Origin: Methanobacterium alkalithermotolerans | Lineage (GTDB): Archaea; Methanobacteriota; Methanobacteria; Methanobacteriales; Methanobacteriaceae | DNA length: 64,000 nt | Direction of reading: 5' to 3' | Assembly (NCBI RefSeq): GCF_018141185.1 | Contig: NZ_CP058560.1 | Location: 1-64,000, forward strand | Part shown: piece by piece, positions 36,536-46,883 of the stretch | Layout: each line of letters starts with the position of its first letter | Position numbering within the stretch: position 1 is the stretch's first letter | Position numbers and translations under genes: made by a program | Notes under the pieces: model-generated | What the model saw: only the letters and a program-made list of their open reading frames with translations | What the model was told of the DNA's origin: nothing | Database searches by the model: none

Positions 36536-37719
36536 TCAGCATAAATCTGTGTATTTCCGGCTGTGCCTCTGGTCCACATAATTATTAGTAAAGGATATTC
36601 CCGGGTATTATTCACCTTTACTCCAGTGGAAGGATCCACTCCAAAGGCTACACAGTTAAATGACCAGTTTAAACCTACCGGTAGAGGTACTCCTGCTGAG
36701 GTAACTGCTCCTCTTAATGCCCGGGCCGGAGGACAGGTCCCATGGGAAGCAAATCCACCTGGTGCTTCAGGATCCCTCACCCCTACAAAACCTCCTGATT
36801 TTCTACCAGAAGCCAGACTCTCAGGAGGTACTATGGTCCCGTTCCATCTATTGGCAAATTCTCGAGCATTATGGGCCCGAGAATAATCATTGAACTCTGG
36901 AAAAGACCCTAAATAACTAACCGATCCAGATACTTTCTGGGGAGTGTAGTCATGCATATAAGCCATTACCGGGGCCCCTTCTGGGTAATCTTTAATGTAC
37001 TCCCGCACAGATTCCCCGAAATAATCCTCAATTTGGGAGGGAGGTACCGTATTTCTACCATCACTGAAATTGGTAAGAGCATAATCCAGTACAATTTTAT
37101 CTCCTGTCTGGGCCTTATCATACCATTCTTTTACTTTTTCCCCGGAAATATATTGATTAGGGATGGTATCATTGCTGATATCTTCCCCACCAACCACCCT
37201 CAAAGTCTGGTTATTTTCACTGATTTCTAAACCGTCTTCAGTTTTATATCCATAGACATAGGGGTTTTTAAATCCCCAAATAAAATTATCAGGGGGGTTA
37301 ACTGTTAATTTTTCCGCATTAACCACCAGCATTCCTGGTCCTTCATAACCGGTGGCAACTCCATACCGGGAAATACTGCCTCCCGTAAGGTGCACAATAG
37401 GGGTGCGGATACTGCCGGTTAATAAAGACTCCATTAAATCCAAAATACGAATATCCCGGGCAAATTCAATCAGATAGCGGGGGTGGGTAATTAAGGGAAC
37501 CTTCCTTATTTTACTATCATCCACCACATCAGTTCCAGGTAATATGGTATCCCCTGGTGATAAACTGGTGATTTCCTCTGCATTCTGAGCAGGGTATACT
37601 TCTTCCAGGTAAACTCCCAGAGGGGTGCTTATAATACCTAGAAATATTAACACTACCAGTACTTTAAATGCCGAGTTCTCCCAGTATTTTTTTAGAATAC
37701 TTAACTCCTCCTTCTCCAA
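36511..37719 (-). CDS. membrane-anchored extracytoplasmic protein of the Mur-ligase cluster
   Basis: A 402-residue protein with a cytoplasmic N terminus, one membrane anchor (FKVLVVLIFLGIISTPLGVYL, residues 18-38) and a large outside domain. No known domain was recognised; GGSISRYGVATGYEGPG, HGTCPPARALRGA and PLLIIMWTRG look conserved. Its first 56 bases overlap the end of the double Mur ligase in another frame. The start is TTG at 37719 without a clear site, or an ATT just after the GGAGGAG that also encodes the ligase C terminus. Position suggests a wall-assembly or precursor-handling role; this is inference. Confidence 0.75.
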   Translation of the reverse strand: MEKEELSILKKYWENSAFKVLVVLIFLGIISTPLGVYLEEVYPAQNAEEITSLSPGDTILPGTDVVDDSKIRKVPLITHPRYLIEFARDIRILDLMESLLTGSIRTPIVHLTGGSISRYGVATGYEGPGMLVVNAEKLTVNPPDNFIWGFKNPYVYGYKTEDGLEISENNQTLRVVGGEDISNDTIPNQYISGEKVKEWYDKAQTGDKIVLDYALTNFSDGRNTVPPSQIEDYFGESVREYIKDYPEGAPVMAYMHDYTPQKVSGSVSYLGSFPEFNDYSRAHNAREFANRWNGTIVPPESLASGRKSGGFVGVRDPEAPGGFASHGTCPPARALRGAVTSAGVPLPVGLNWSFNCVAFGVDPSTGVKVNNTREYPLLIIMWTRGTAGNTQIYAEVYELVPN

Positions 37720-40700
37720 TTATTAATATAATATCCTTATCTTTAACCAATTCCAGTGCTTTTTCCAGGGCCTCCTGCACCTGTTTTTTACTGGCACCCA
37801 GGGTTCCTTTTTTTATATTCTCGGCACTGGCACGAGTTTCCACAACCTCTTTATGGATATATTTAGAAGATTTATAGGCAGCATAGGAAGCAGGTATAAC
37901 CACATCGGCATAGTTAAGGATTTTTGCAATATCTCCATCACCCTGGCTGCCGCTTTCTGAGGAAATGGTGTTTACCACTATTAGTTGAGAATCATCAGGT
38001 TTCTTACTTAAAATTCTTTGAATAACTGCTTTTACACCGGCAGGATTATGAGCATAATCTATGATTATAGGGGGATGGTCGCCTATTTTTTCAAACCGAC
38101 CTTCCACACCACTAAAATCTTGAATACCAGCTACTATATCTTCAAATTTAATACCCATTGCCCAGGCACCTGCTGCAGCAGATAGGGCATTGTAAATATT
38201 ATATATTCCCTCTATTTTTAATTTAATCAGGGCCTGTTCTGATTTAATCCGAAGCACCATACTTTCTTCTGTTACCTGACGCCCGGATATATCCAGTGGT
38301 GGTTTTTTAAATCCACATATACATTTATATTTGCCTAAATGTCCTAAATAATGTTTTTCATACTTGAGCAGGGCTTCACACTGGGGACACTCCCGTCCCT
38401 CAGAAAAGGTATTGGTTCTGGTATTAATATTTTCTATACCATAGAATATTATATTTTCCGGATTTTGGGAATGGGCAAAACTGGCTACCAGAGGGTCATC
38501 GGCATTTAGTATCAATATATCTGCCACTTCTGTTATTTCTTTTTTACACTGCACATAAAGGTCAAAATCATCATCTTTTTTTAAGTGGTCCCGGGAGATA
38601 TTGGTTACCAGTCCCAGATCAACTTCACAGTTTAAGGCAGAGTTTTTTATTTCATCCAGGTTTCCAAAGGTACCTATTTCCACCACGGCCATATCTCCTT
38701 TAAGACGAGCCTGTAAAGCAGGAATGAGTTCGGTATTGCCCTGGATAGGCATATGATGTTCAGGCACCAGGTAACCTGCTTTATGGAGGATATTTTTCAA
38801 TATCTGGGTGGTGGTGGTTTTTCCATTGGTACCGGTAATGCCGATAACTGGTTTATCCACCTTACAGATGGCCATTACTTCCTCCACACCAATTATATCT
38901 GCATTACTATTTTGGGTAATCATATCCCATACTTTCTGGTTTTCAAATAGTCCGGGGGTGAGTACAATGGTATGGGCTTTTTCTAATACCTCCCGGGAGT
39001 GGCCTCCCAGATCCATATTTATACCTTCCTTTATAAACACATCTTTCAAATAGGTATCTGGACTTAAATCAGAAACTGTTACATCAGCTCCGTTATTTTT
39101 TAAAACTCTGGCTAATAAACTCCCTACAGTTCCACAACCTCCTATCACCACCACCTGGGAGTTACAATCCTCATAATAATCCAGGGCTTTAAGGATATCA
39201 TTTTTTACATTGCTATAAGCATTCACTACACCAGGACCCAGGTGCAGGATAGTATCACCTGGTGCTGAAATTTCCAGAGCCATTAAAATAGAAGTGGTAA
39301 CATCTTCCACTCCATAGCTTTCCACAGCTTCTGCACCAGAGATTACTTCTTCTACTGCTGTCCAGTCAACTTCCTCGGTGGTTTCATTTTTAGCACTGGA
39401 AATAATCACATCTGCTTTTTTATCTAAAATACCACCAATTTTTGATTTATCTCTGGTGGTAAGGGTGTCCGGGTTATCCAGGCTTATTATCAGTCTTCCC
39501 GGAACAGATAATCCTTCTAATAATTTTTCCATACTTTCCGGGTTATGGGCTGCATCCATAAAAATATTAACCTCATTAAGTTGGCCTATTTTCTCAAAAC
39601 GACCTTTAACCCCGGGGAATGATTCAATTTGTTCTTTTAAATATTCCAGATCAAAACCCAGGACCAGCCCGGTCCCCAGAGCAGCCAGCGCATTCTCTAT
39701 ATTACAGCTACCCGGTATTTTTAACTGTATATCTGTTTTAAAGGGCCCTATTTTTTTTGGGGTGAAATTATCACAACTGCAACTTAGCTTTTTACAATGG
39801 ACACATATACTACTAGGAAGGGTGGTGGTTACCAGGGTGAAACTGGAACCATCCAGACCATTTAATTTGATATTCTCTGCTCGAATATTAAGATCCTGAG
39901 GGAGAGGACCATAAATTTCATCCTCAAATTCTATGCACTGGGGGATTCCCAGTCCATAATAAACACATTCTTGGTTAATCTCTCTTGTTTTTTGGATGAT
40001 CACCGGGTCATCACCATTTACCAGTAACACACCCTGGGGTGCAATTAAATGGGATAGTGAAAAGTTACGGTTTATATACTCTTCATAGCTTTGGAATTCA
40101 TCCATATGATCCGGGGTGAGGTTGGTTAATACTCCGGCACATAGTTCCAATCCATCAGCCATCCTTATAGTTCCATGGGGAAGTTCAAATATAGCCAGAT
40201 CCTTTTTACTGGTTTTTTCACTCACCACCAGTTCTACCAGCCCTTCAATTACCAGAGAATCCTGCAGGGATGAAAAAGTCACGGTCTCCAGCTTTCCTTC
40301 CAGCAAGTGGTTAATCATATTGGTGGTGGTGGTTTTACCATCAGTCCCTCCAATACCCACCAGGGGTAAGCTCAGCAGGGAATTCAAAATTTCCCCTATA
40401 TGGGAAGTAGTTATGAGATCTATTTTTTTATTTTCTTTACTCTTTTCAATGAATTTACGTATATCTGCCTGGGGTGGTATGTTAGGGGATATGAAAATAG
40501 CATCTGCCCATAATACACTGTCAAAGATATGGGTTCCCAGCTCAAAAACAACCCCCTTTTCTTCCAGTTTTTTAATTTTTTTTCGGGCTTTTTTAGGAAG
40601 GGAGTTATAGTCCTGCATATCTGAAACCCTAACCTGATTACCTAAATATTTTAATAAATTAGCAGCAGGCCTTCCTGCATTCCCTGCCCCTACTACCAGT

Positions 40701-40720
40701 ATTTTTTTGCCATTTATCAA
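37664..40720 (-). CDS. tandem double Mur ligase (probable pseudomurein peptide ligase)
   Basis: An unusually long (about 1018 aa) protein with two complete Mur-ligase modules. Each has a MurC/D-type N-terminal Rossmann domain (ILVVGAGNAG; VVVIGGCGTVG), an ATP loop (GIGGTDGKTTTT near 122; GITGTNGKTTTT near 626), a zinc-ribbon insertion like that of MurT (CVHC...CSC near 306; CPQC...CICG near 778), and a C-terminal domain starting GRFEKIG with a YAHNP-type motif. The first loop has Asp where Asn is usual. Such ligases add amino acids to wall precursors. TTG at 40720 has AAAGGTTGA upstream, overlapping the preceding stop. The 3' end overlaps the membrane protein gene. Confidence 0.9.
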   Translation of the reverse strand: MINGKKILVVGAGNAGRPAANLLKYLGNQVRVSDMQDYNSLPKKARKKIKKLEEKGVVFELGTHIFDSVLWADAIFISPNIPPQADIRKFIEKSKENKKIDLITTSHIGEILNSLLSLPLVGIGGTDGKTTTTNMINHLLEGKLETVTFSSLQDSLVIEGLVELVVSEKTSKKDLAIFELPHGTIRMADGLELCAGVLTNLTPDHMDEFQSYEEYINRNFSLSHLIAPQGVLLVNGDDPVIIQKTREINQECVYYGLGIPQCIEFEDEIYGPLPQDLNIRAENIKLNGLDGSSFTLVTTTLPSSICVHCKKLSCSCDNFTPKKIGPFKTDIQLKIPGSCNIENALAALGTGLVLGFDLEYLKEQIESFPGVKGRFEKIGQLNEVNIFMDAAHNPESMEKLLEGLSVPGRLIISLDNPDTLTTRDKSKIGGILDKKADVIISSAKNETTEEVDWTAVEEVISGAEAVESYGVEDVTTSILMALEISAPGDTILHLGPGVVNAYSNVKNDILKALDYYEDCNSQVVVIGGCGTVGSLLARVLKNNGADVTVSDLSPDTYLKDVFIKEGINMDLGGHSREVLEKAHTIVLTPGLFENQKVWDMITQNSNADIIGVEEVMAICKVDKPVIGITGTNGKTTTTQILKNILHKAGYLVPEHHMPIQGNTELIPALQARLKGDMAVVEIGTFGNLDEIKNSALNCEVDLGLVTNISRDHLKKDDDFDLYVQCKKEITEVADILILNADDPLVASFAHSQNPENIIFYGIENINTRTNTFSEGRECPQCEALLKYEKHYLGHLGKYKCICGFKKPPLDISGRQVTEESMVLRIKSEQALIKLKIEGIYNIYNALSAAAGAWAMGIKFEDIVAGIQDFSGVEGRFEKIGDHPPIIIDYAHNPAGVKAVIQRILSKKPDDSQLIVVNTISSESGSQGDGDIAKILNYADVVIPASYAAYKSSKYIHKEVVETRASAENIKKGTLGASKKQVQEALEKALELVKDKDIILIIGEGGVKYSKKILGELGI

Positions 40721-40724
40721 TGTA

Positions 40725-41939
40725 TCAACCTTTAGAAAGTGATTCAATATAATTTTGTATTTTCATTATTTTATTTTGACCATTTCCACCTATAAAAATA
40801 TTTTTAAATGATATGTATGGTTTTATAATCTCAGGGAGTTGATTTAATTCCTTTATGATTTTCACTTCACCTTCAAAGCCCAGTGATATTAATTTCTTCA
40901 CTCCCAGGGAAGTGGTATCCTCCAGACCAGGGAATAAAATAATGGTCTCTGGATGGGATTTATATACTTCCTCTAAAATTTGAAACCTCCATTTTTCCTC
41001 TTTTCGGGGTGTTCCCACCACCATCACCGGAAAATCTCCTTCTTTTAAAACTTCCTGAATGGCCCCGACGTTATCAGTTTTACCTACCACAATGTGGCTG
41101 CCCTGAATATTAAATGATTTTATACGCCCTTTGATGGGATTAAAATTCTCCAGTGAATCTTTAATAATATCCTGTTTTATTTTTAGAAATTGGGCCACAG
41201 TTTCTGCTGCTCCTGCATTAATTTTATTAAATTCTCCAAAAAGAAGAAGGGGATAGGAGGTCTTATCATAAAAACTGAAATTTACTAGATTTTTTGATAT
41301 TTCCACCAGATACTTATCCTGTTTATTCAACAGACTATGTTTTGACTTTAAAAAAGCACCCAGGTTATGGGCATAGTTTTCCAGGGACTGATGGTGGTTC
41401 AGGTGGTCGGCCCCTATATTGGTGGCCACCACCAGATCGAAGTCAAAACAATGTTCGGCATAGTCCAGGGTCATATCACAGACTTCCACAATCATCACCT
41501 GGTATTTATCACCATCAGCTTCTAAAATTAGTTCACTGTAACCATCAAATCCACCCCCGGCATTACCCCCGATTAAAACATCCATACCTGCCTTTTCCAG
41601 TATGCTTTTTATCAAAAAAGAGGTGGTGGTTTTTCCATTGGTTCCGGTAACTCCAATGGTGAAAATTGAACGGTGGGTGTTTATTTTATCAGACAATAGT
41701 ATCTTAGATTTTTTAACTTTTTTACCTAAAGGAGTTTGCCATAAACCGGGACTTAGAGCCACAGCATCGGCTGAAAATATTTTATCTTCATCATGGAATC
41801 CTAAATCAAGATCAACATCCTTTTCTTTCAGGATGATTTCTTTATTAAGGTCAGTAGCATAGATCTGGTGATTCCTATTTTTAAGAGATTTGATGGCTTT
41901 TTTACCCTCAACTCCCAGTCCAATTACGGCAACTTTCAT
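40725..41939 (-). CDS. Mur ligase family protein (pMurC-like)
   Basis: A single-module Mur ligase (404 aa). N-terminal Rossmann domain VAVIGLGVEGKKAIKSL, ATP loop GVTGTNGKTTTSFL near residue 99, central NIGADHLNHHQSLENYAH near residue 183, then a shortened C-terminal domain. No zinc ribbon, unlike the downstream double enzyme. It most resembles MurC/MurD-type ligases proposed for pseudomurein. GGTG five bases before ATG at 41939. Its stop overlaps the ribosome-binding site of the double ligase, so both are made together. Confidence 0.9.
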   Translation of the reverse strand: MKVAVIGLGVEGKKAIKSLKNRNHQIYATDLNKEIILKEKDVDLDLGFHDEDKIFSADAVALSPGLWQTPLGKKVKKSKILLSDKINTHRSIFTIGVTGTNGKTTTSFLIKSILEKAGMDVLIGGNAGGGFDGYSELILEADGDKYQVMIVEVCDMTLDYAEHCFDFDLVVATNIGADHLNHHQSLENYAHNLGAFLKSKHSLLNKQDKYLVEISKNLVNFSFYDKTSYPLLLFGEFNKINAGAAETVAQFLKIKQDIIKDSLENFNPIKGRIKSFNIQGSHIVVGKTDNVGAIQEVLKEGDFPVMVVGTPRKEEKWRFQILEEVYKSHPETIILFPGLEDTTSLGVKKLISLGFEGEVKIIKELNQLPEIIKPYISFKNIFIGGNGQNKIMKIQNYIESLSKG

Positions 41940-42164
41940 CAATACACCTTAAATATAAAATTAAGTAAATTATTCTGGTTGTCTTTTTCTGGTTTTTAAG
42001 ATTAATTATAAGAAATTTTTATTAGTTATCTATTAAAATAAGTAATATTTAAAGTAATTTTTTATGCATATTTTATTAAAAATTCACAAGTTTATTCCTG
42101 TTGATAAATTAGAATAAAGTAAAAAAACCGGGAGTTAAGTAATGATTATTTTCTAAAGGATATT

Positions 42165-42464
42165 TTATTCTACTTTAGAATCATTTTTATCTTGATTTAC
42201 AATATTATCTTCTTCTTTGTCAATACCATACTCTTCTTTTAGCTCATCCAGGATATCTTCATGTAGATTAGAAACTTTTACTTCTAGTTGTTCCCTTTTT
42301 CTAGTTTTTACTCTACGGCCAATAATCCATAACACCACTACCACCGACAGGATAAAAGCCAGTGCTACTACAACCGGGATTAAAAGCGAGTAATCAAATC
42401 CATCAATATTGAATTCCGGCCCCATAGTTAAAATATTGGTAAAGAGATATATAATAGTAATCAT
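42165..42464 (-). CDS. small single-pass membrane protein
   Basis: 99 residues: a short outside N terminus, one transmembrane helix (LLIPVVVALAFILSVVVVLWIIG near residue 28-50), a basic cytoplasmic boundary (RRVKTRKREQ) and an acidic, probably helical, cytoplasmic tail ending NQDKNDSKVE. No family recognised. It lies upstream of the Mur-ligase operon on the same strand but 225 bases away, and is divergent from the pilin-like gene. Confidence 0.7.
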   Translation of the reverse strand: MITIIYLFTNILTMGPEFNIDGFDYSLLIPVVVALAFILSVVVVLWIIGRRVKTRKREQLEVKVSNLHEDILDELKEEYGIDKEEDNIVNQDKNDSKVE

Positions 42465-42514
42465 TTGAAATTTAAATAAAAAATATGTTTTATTTTACAT
42501 CTCGGGGGTAAAAA

Positions 42515-43099
42515 ATGGGATTAAGATATGATACCGGAGGACAGGGGTCAGCTGAATATGTGCTGCTTTTTGCTGCAGTTATTGTGATTGTTATTGCTGG
42601 ATTATACATGTATTATTCTTATTTTAGTTTTGGAGAGGAAGTGGAAATGGTGGATGTGAGTTTAACCATTACCAATACCGGGCCCCGGCCATCCCAGTTT
42701 ATTTATGAAGCCAATAATACCACTGGTGTAAATCGCCATATAAGTACCGGTAACCCTGGAAATTTCTTTTTCACCTTGGCTCAGGGCCGAAGCCGTACCT
42801 TTTCTTTAGGCACCATGCATTCTCCTGCCAGCTTCACCATTGAAGGAGGGGTGGGAAATCCCACCCGTGGAAGTGCCCAGCAAAGAGGTGAAGGTCAGTC
42901 TGGTAGATGGACCCTTACTATTGGAAACCAGACCATCTCCTGGGATATAAAGGGTCCTTATGATTGGAGAAAAAAACCTTCAGGTAGTGTTATTAGAAGC
43001 TTTTCTATAAGTGGAGGGGGAGGAGGACTTCCATTTAATATCACCGAAGACCTGCAAACCGTGAGGACCAATGTGAGTGGGGCCTTTAAAATAATATAA
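42515..43099 (+). CDS. class III signal-peptide (pilin-like) protein
   Basis: A 194-residue protein whose N terminus ([23 protein letters not shown]) is a class III signal peptide: Gly before QxSxEY, then a hydrophobic segment. In methanogens these are cut by the EppA-type prepilin peptidase and assembled into pili. The mature part is beta-rich with N-glycosylation sequons (NNTTG, NITE, NVSG). No other pilus genes lie here. GGGGGT precedes the ATG. Confidence 0.8.
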   Translation: MGLRYDTGGQGSAEYVLLFAAVIVIVIAGLYMYYSYFSFGEEVEMVDVSLTITNTGPRPSQFIYEANNTTGVNRHISTGNPGNFFFTLAQGRSRTFSLGTMHSPASFTIEGGVGNPTRGSAQQRGEGQSGRWTLTIGNQTISWDIKGPYDWRKKPSGSVIRSFSISGGGGGLPFNITEDLQTVRTNVSGAFKII

Positions 43100-43190
43100 G
43101 TTTTAATATCCCCTTTTTTTATTAATTTTTATATGCCTCAAAAAGTACTACTTTTTATAATCCACTATTATTAGTTTGTTTTACAGTATT

Positions 43191-44201
43191 TTAATAATCC
43201 ACTACTTTTAGTTCTTTTACCGGTGTACCATCACTCCACAAACCCATAAAACGCTGCTGGGTGGTATTTCCCAGGGCGTATTCTCTGTTTATCCCATAGA
43301 ACGCTGCTTCATATAGTCCATCAAATAATTTCCAGGTTCCATAATAATCCAGGGCATTAACCATTAAACGATATTCTCCACAATTTAAAATTGCTAAAGG
43401 GGAGAGATGGTCTGCAATTAAAGGCGGGTTTCCATGGAAATCTGATACCATAATTACATAATTTTTATTTTCCGGGGGTATGCTGGTGGTTTCTTTTATT
43501 ATCTTTTCTGAATCAAAAGAACCTACAATATCATCCCTATCACCAGCTAAAGTTAATAGTAGGGTGCTGGATGGTATTTTAGATAAATCCTCCAGCAAGG
43601 GTCCCATGGTCCGGTTTTCTGAACGGGATAAACCGGGTTGGACACAGAATATTGCTTTTGGTTGGGGAATACCTTCCTGGGATGCTCGAGCTGCCATATT
43701 GATGGATATAAGACCACCAGCGGAGTGCCCTACCAGGGCCAGATTTTCCCTCTGGGGCCGGACATGCTCACCATTTTCCAGCTGGATAAATGCATCTTTA
43801 AGGGAATAAATAGCATTCTGGGTGAAATTGTCTGAAGAATCCAAAATACTGGACTGATAACGGGGATAAATCACAATATTGCCTTTTTTTACCAGATGAT
43901 CAATCCAGGGACGATAAAATAAAGGATTGGTAGCGGACCATCCGTGGTTAAATACTATTACTGGAGCAGATTCAGGTGAAGGGGATCCTGGCTCAAATAT
44001 CCAGTACTGCAATGCTCCACTACCATAAGTAGAGGATATCACTTGAGAATGATTATAATCCCTTCCACCAGGACCACTAACTGCCTGGAAGGGCCCCTGA
44101 ATGTTTGAAGCATATATGGGAGTGCAAAAAGCTATAATTAAAAATATAAAAGCAAAACCCGAAAAAAATAGATATCTATGGGAGGAAGACGCAAGAATCA
44201 T
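43191..44201 (-). CDS. secreted alpha/beta hydrolase
   Basis: A 336-residue protein with an N-terminal hydrophobic signal segment (YLFFSGFAFIFLIIAFCTPIYA), so probably exported. Alpha/beta hydrolase motifs: FNHGWSATNP, nucleophile elbow GHSAGGL with Ser near residue 165, Asp region LAGDRDDIV and His in SDFHGNPP. It resembles chlorophyllase/PAF-acetylhydrolase-like esterases in layout. Ends LWSDGTPVKELKVVDY. Substrate unknown. Confidence 0.88.
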   Translation of the reverse strand: MILASSSHRYLFFSGFAFIFLIIAFCTPIYASNIQGPFQAVSGPGGRDYNHSQVISSTYGSGALQYWIFEPGSPSPESAPVIVFNHGWSATNPLFYRPWIDHLVKKGNIVIYPRYQSSILDSSDNFTQNAIYSLKDAFIQLENGEHVRPQRENLALVGHSAGGLISINMAARASQEGIPQPKAIFCVQPGLSRSENRTMGPLLEDLSKIPSSTLLLTLAGDRDDIVGSFDSEKIIKETTSIPPENKNYVIMVSDFHGNPPLIADHLSPLAILNCGEYRLMVNALDYYGTWKLFDGLYEAAFYGINREYALGNTTQQRFMGLWSDGTPVKELKVVDY

Positions 44202-44380
44202 GTATAACTTTTTTTAATTAATTGCTAATTAATCTATTCCTGGTAAGTTTTTTTAAAATAACAGGGAAAAAAATTTGTATTTATAAAAACATAATTACAT
44301 TGATGATGAATACCATTTTTCGGTAAAAATCAGGGTAAGTATCTCTTTAAAGATAATCTCACATCATGGATAGGGATAAT

Positions 44381-44869
44381 ATGAAAGAAGACAAAACACA
44401 AAAAGCTACCTTTGGAGCAGGATGTTTTTGGGGTGTGGAAGATGCATTTAGAAAGCTTAAAGGAGTTAAATCCACAAAAGCAGGTTATATGGGTGGTCAT
44501 CTAAAAGACCCCACCTATGAAGATGTATGCCGGGGGGATAGTGGACATGCAGAAGTGGTTCAGGTGACCTATAATCCAGAGGAAGTATCTTATATGGATC
44601 TTCTGGATTTATTCTGGAAAATTCACGACCCTACCACCTTAAATCGTCAGGGGCCAGATATTGGATACCAGTACCGTTCTGCTATCTTTTATCATAACCT
44701 GGAGCAGAAGGCCCAGGCCTTGATTTCTATGGAAAAACTGCAGTCCTCCCCGGGATATGATAGGGAAATTGTAACTGTTATTGAACCAGCCACCACCTTT
44801 TACCAGGCAGAGGAATACCATCAACAGTATCTGGAAAAAACAGGGAAAAAAAGCTGCCATTTCTTCTAG
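44381..44869 (+). CDS. msrA: peptide methionine sulfoxide reductase A
   Basis: MsrA (162 aa), reducing S-methionine sulfoxide in proteins. The active site [12 protein letters not shown] is at the N terminus with the catalytic Cys; [24 protein letters not shown] and YRSAIFYH follow. Ends CHFF. An ATG at 44366 is in frame, but an AGGGAT site before ATG at 44381 favours the shorter form. Repair of oxidised methionine suits a strict anaerobe meeting oxygen. Confidence 0.97.
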   Translation: MKEDKTQKATFGAGCFWGVEDAFRKLKGVKSTKAGYMGGHLKDPTYEDVCRGDSGHAEVVQVTYNPEEVSYMDLLDLFWKIHDPTTLNRQGPDIGYQYRSAIFYHNLEQKAQALISMEKLQSSPGYDREIVTVIEPATTFYQAEEYHQQYLEKTGKKSCHFF

Positions 44870-45149
44870 TTATTTAAAAGATACTACCTTTTATAATAGG
44901 AGAACAATTTATTTACTTCAAAAATCATATAATATAATGATTTTATGTTAAAATCACTTACAACCACTCTTTTAAAACAATCAACTTATTTTAAAAGGCA
45001 GATTCCTATCTTTTATATTTACTTAAGTATCCTTATTTATTTTTCAAATACTTTAAATTACTTCTCTTTTCCAATGGATTTATTAAATACTCCTTTTAGA
45101 GCTTTTAATTCTTATTTATCATAATAAAGTATAATGCGGGTGAAAACCA

Positions 45150-46880
45150 ATGTCCATGATAAAATTAGAAGAAGATGTTTCCCTGGTGCTTTGTGGTGAA
45201 GCAGGGCAGGGAATTCAAAGTGTGGAGAATATTATGGTGCAGGCCTTGAAGATGGGAGGTTACCATGTTTTTTCCACCAAGGAATACATGTCCCGGGTGA
45301 GGGGTGGTCAAAACTCTACCCAAATCCGGGCCTCCTCAAAAAGGGTTAAAGCTTATCGGGATAGGATTGATATCCTGGTGGCTCTAAGTAAGGGTGCTAT
45401 TCCCCACTTAGAAAAGAGAATAACTGAAAATACCCTTATATTAGGAGATGAAGAGGTACTCCAGGACTTGGAGGAGAAATACTATAATCTCTTAAAAGCC
45501 CCCTTTATTTCTAAAGCCAAAAAACTGGGAGGCCTCATATTCTCCAATGTGATTGCTGCTGGTGCCCTGTCCTGTATTATGGGAGTGGATAAAGAGATAT
45601 TTGACGAACTAATCACTCTTCTTTTTGCATCCAAGGGTGAAAAGATCCTGGAAAACGATTTAAAAGCCGGGGTGGAAGGATACGATATAGGGAAAAAAAT
45701 CCTTGATAGTGGTCGGATTTCAATTAAAATAGAAAAAAACCCGGCTACTGGTAAAGAAATATTAATTAACGGTACCCAGGCAGTGGGGTTAGGTTGCATT
45801 TCCGGGGGATGTAAATTTATTTCAGCTTATCCCATGACTCCTTCCAGTCCCTTACAGGTCTTCATGGCAGATAATGCCTCAGAATTTGAAATGGTATTTG
45901 AACAGGCAGAAGATGAAATAGCTGCCTTAAATATGGCCTTAGGAGCATCTTATGCTGGAGCACGGGCTATGACTGCCACCTCAGGAAGTGGATTTGCCCT
46001 TATGCAGGAAGGGGTGGGACTAGCAGGGATGATTGAAACCCCGGTGGTTATCTATATTGCCCAGAGGCCAGGACCAGCGGTGGGCCTGCCCACCCGAACT
46101 GCCCAGGAAGATCTTAACTTAGCCCTTTACTCGGGGCCCGGAGAATTTCCCCGGATAATCTTTGCCCCCGGGAACTTTAAAGATGCCCTGGAATTATCCC
46201 ATAAATCATTCAACCTGGCTGAAAAATATCAAATCCCGGTATTTATATTATCCGACCAGTATATGGCGGATATTTATTATAACCTGCCCTCTCTGGATAT
46301 AGAAAAACTGGAAGTAGAGGATTATATCTTTGAAACTGATACCGATTATAAAAGATACCTCTTCACCCCGGATGGTATTTCACCCCGGGGTATACCTGGT
46401 TATGGGCAGGGCTTAGTATGTGTTGACTCAGATGAACATGATGAAGAAGGACACATAACAGAAGATCTTAATCTTCGAACCCGTATGGTGGATAAAAGAC
46501 TAAAAAAGATGGATAAAATAAGAAAAGAAGCAGTTCCTGGTGAATTTTTTTCCACATCAAATTCGTCGGCCTATACAACTCTGATAATGGGCTGGGGTTC
46601 CACTTACTGGCCCTTGAAAGAGGCCCTCCTGGAAATGGATAATGATAATCTGGCCCTATTACACCTCAAACAGTTATATCCTCTCTCTTCCCAGGCAGGG
46701 GAATTAATTAAAAAGGCCAAAAAAAGTGTTATGTTTGAGAATAATGCCCAGGGCCAGATGGCCCAACTCATTCAAAAGGAAACAGATTTGAAAATTGATC
46801 ATAAGGTTTTAAAATATAATGGAATGCCCTTTTCTGTTGAAGAAATTTTAGCAGTATTGGAAACTCTGGAGGAGGAATAA
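45150..46880 (+). CDS. 2-oxoacid:ferredoxin oxidoreductase, fused gamma-alpha subunit
   Basis: A 576-residue fusion. Residues 1 to about 185 are the gamma domain ([34 protein letters not shown]); about 195-576 the alpha (pyrimidine-binding) domain with [36 protein letters not shown] and [11 protein letters not shown]. Together with the next gene it forms a two-subunit enzyme that interconverts a 2-oxoacid and its acyl-CoA with ferredoxin. No ferredoxin subunit is encoded here. The fusion resembles the KorA type acting on 2-oxoglutarate; specificity cannot be read from sequence. GGGTGA before ATG. Confidence 0.92.
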   Translation: MSMIKLEEDVSLVLCGEAGQGIQSVENIMVQALKMGGYHVFSTKEYMSRVRGGQNSTQIRASSKRVKAYRDRIDILVALSKGAIPHLEKRITENTLILGDEEVLQDLEEKYYNLLKAPFISKAKKLGGLIFSNVIAAGALSCIMGVDKEIFDELITLLFASKGEKILENDLKAGVEGYDIGKKILDSGRISIKIEKNPATGKEILINGTQAVGLGCISGGCKFISAYPMTPSSPLQVFMADNASEFEMVFEQAEDEIAALNMALGASYAGARAMTATSGSGFALMQEGVGLAGMIETPVVIYIAQRPGPAVGLPTRTAQEDLNLALYSGPGEFPRIIFAPGNFKDALELSHKSFNLAEKYQIPVFILSDQYMADIYYNLPSLDIEKLEVEDYIFETDTDYKRYLFTPDGISPRGIPGYGQGLVCVDSDEHDEEGHITEDLNLRTRMVDKRLKKMDKIRKEAVPGEFFSTSNSSAYTTLIMGWGSTYWPLKEALLEMDNDNLALLHLKQLYPLSSQAGELIKKAKKSVMFENNAQGQMAQLIQKETDLKIDHKVLKYNGMPFSVEEILAVLETLEEE

Positions 46881-46883
46881 TAA

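Noticed and set aside
39378..39899. 173-codon plus-strand frame
   Set aside because: Antisense to the double Mur ligase; no ribosome-binding site or recognisable motif.
37664..40720. Two Mur ligase genes joined by an assembly error
   Set aside because: The linker between modules is one clean frame with plausible sequence and no homopolymer; kept as a true fusion, with resequencing proposed.
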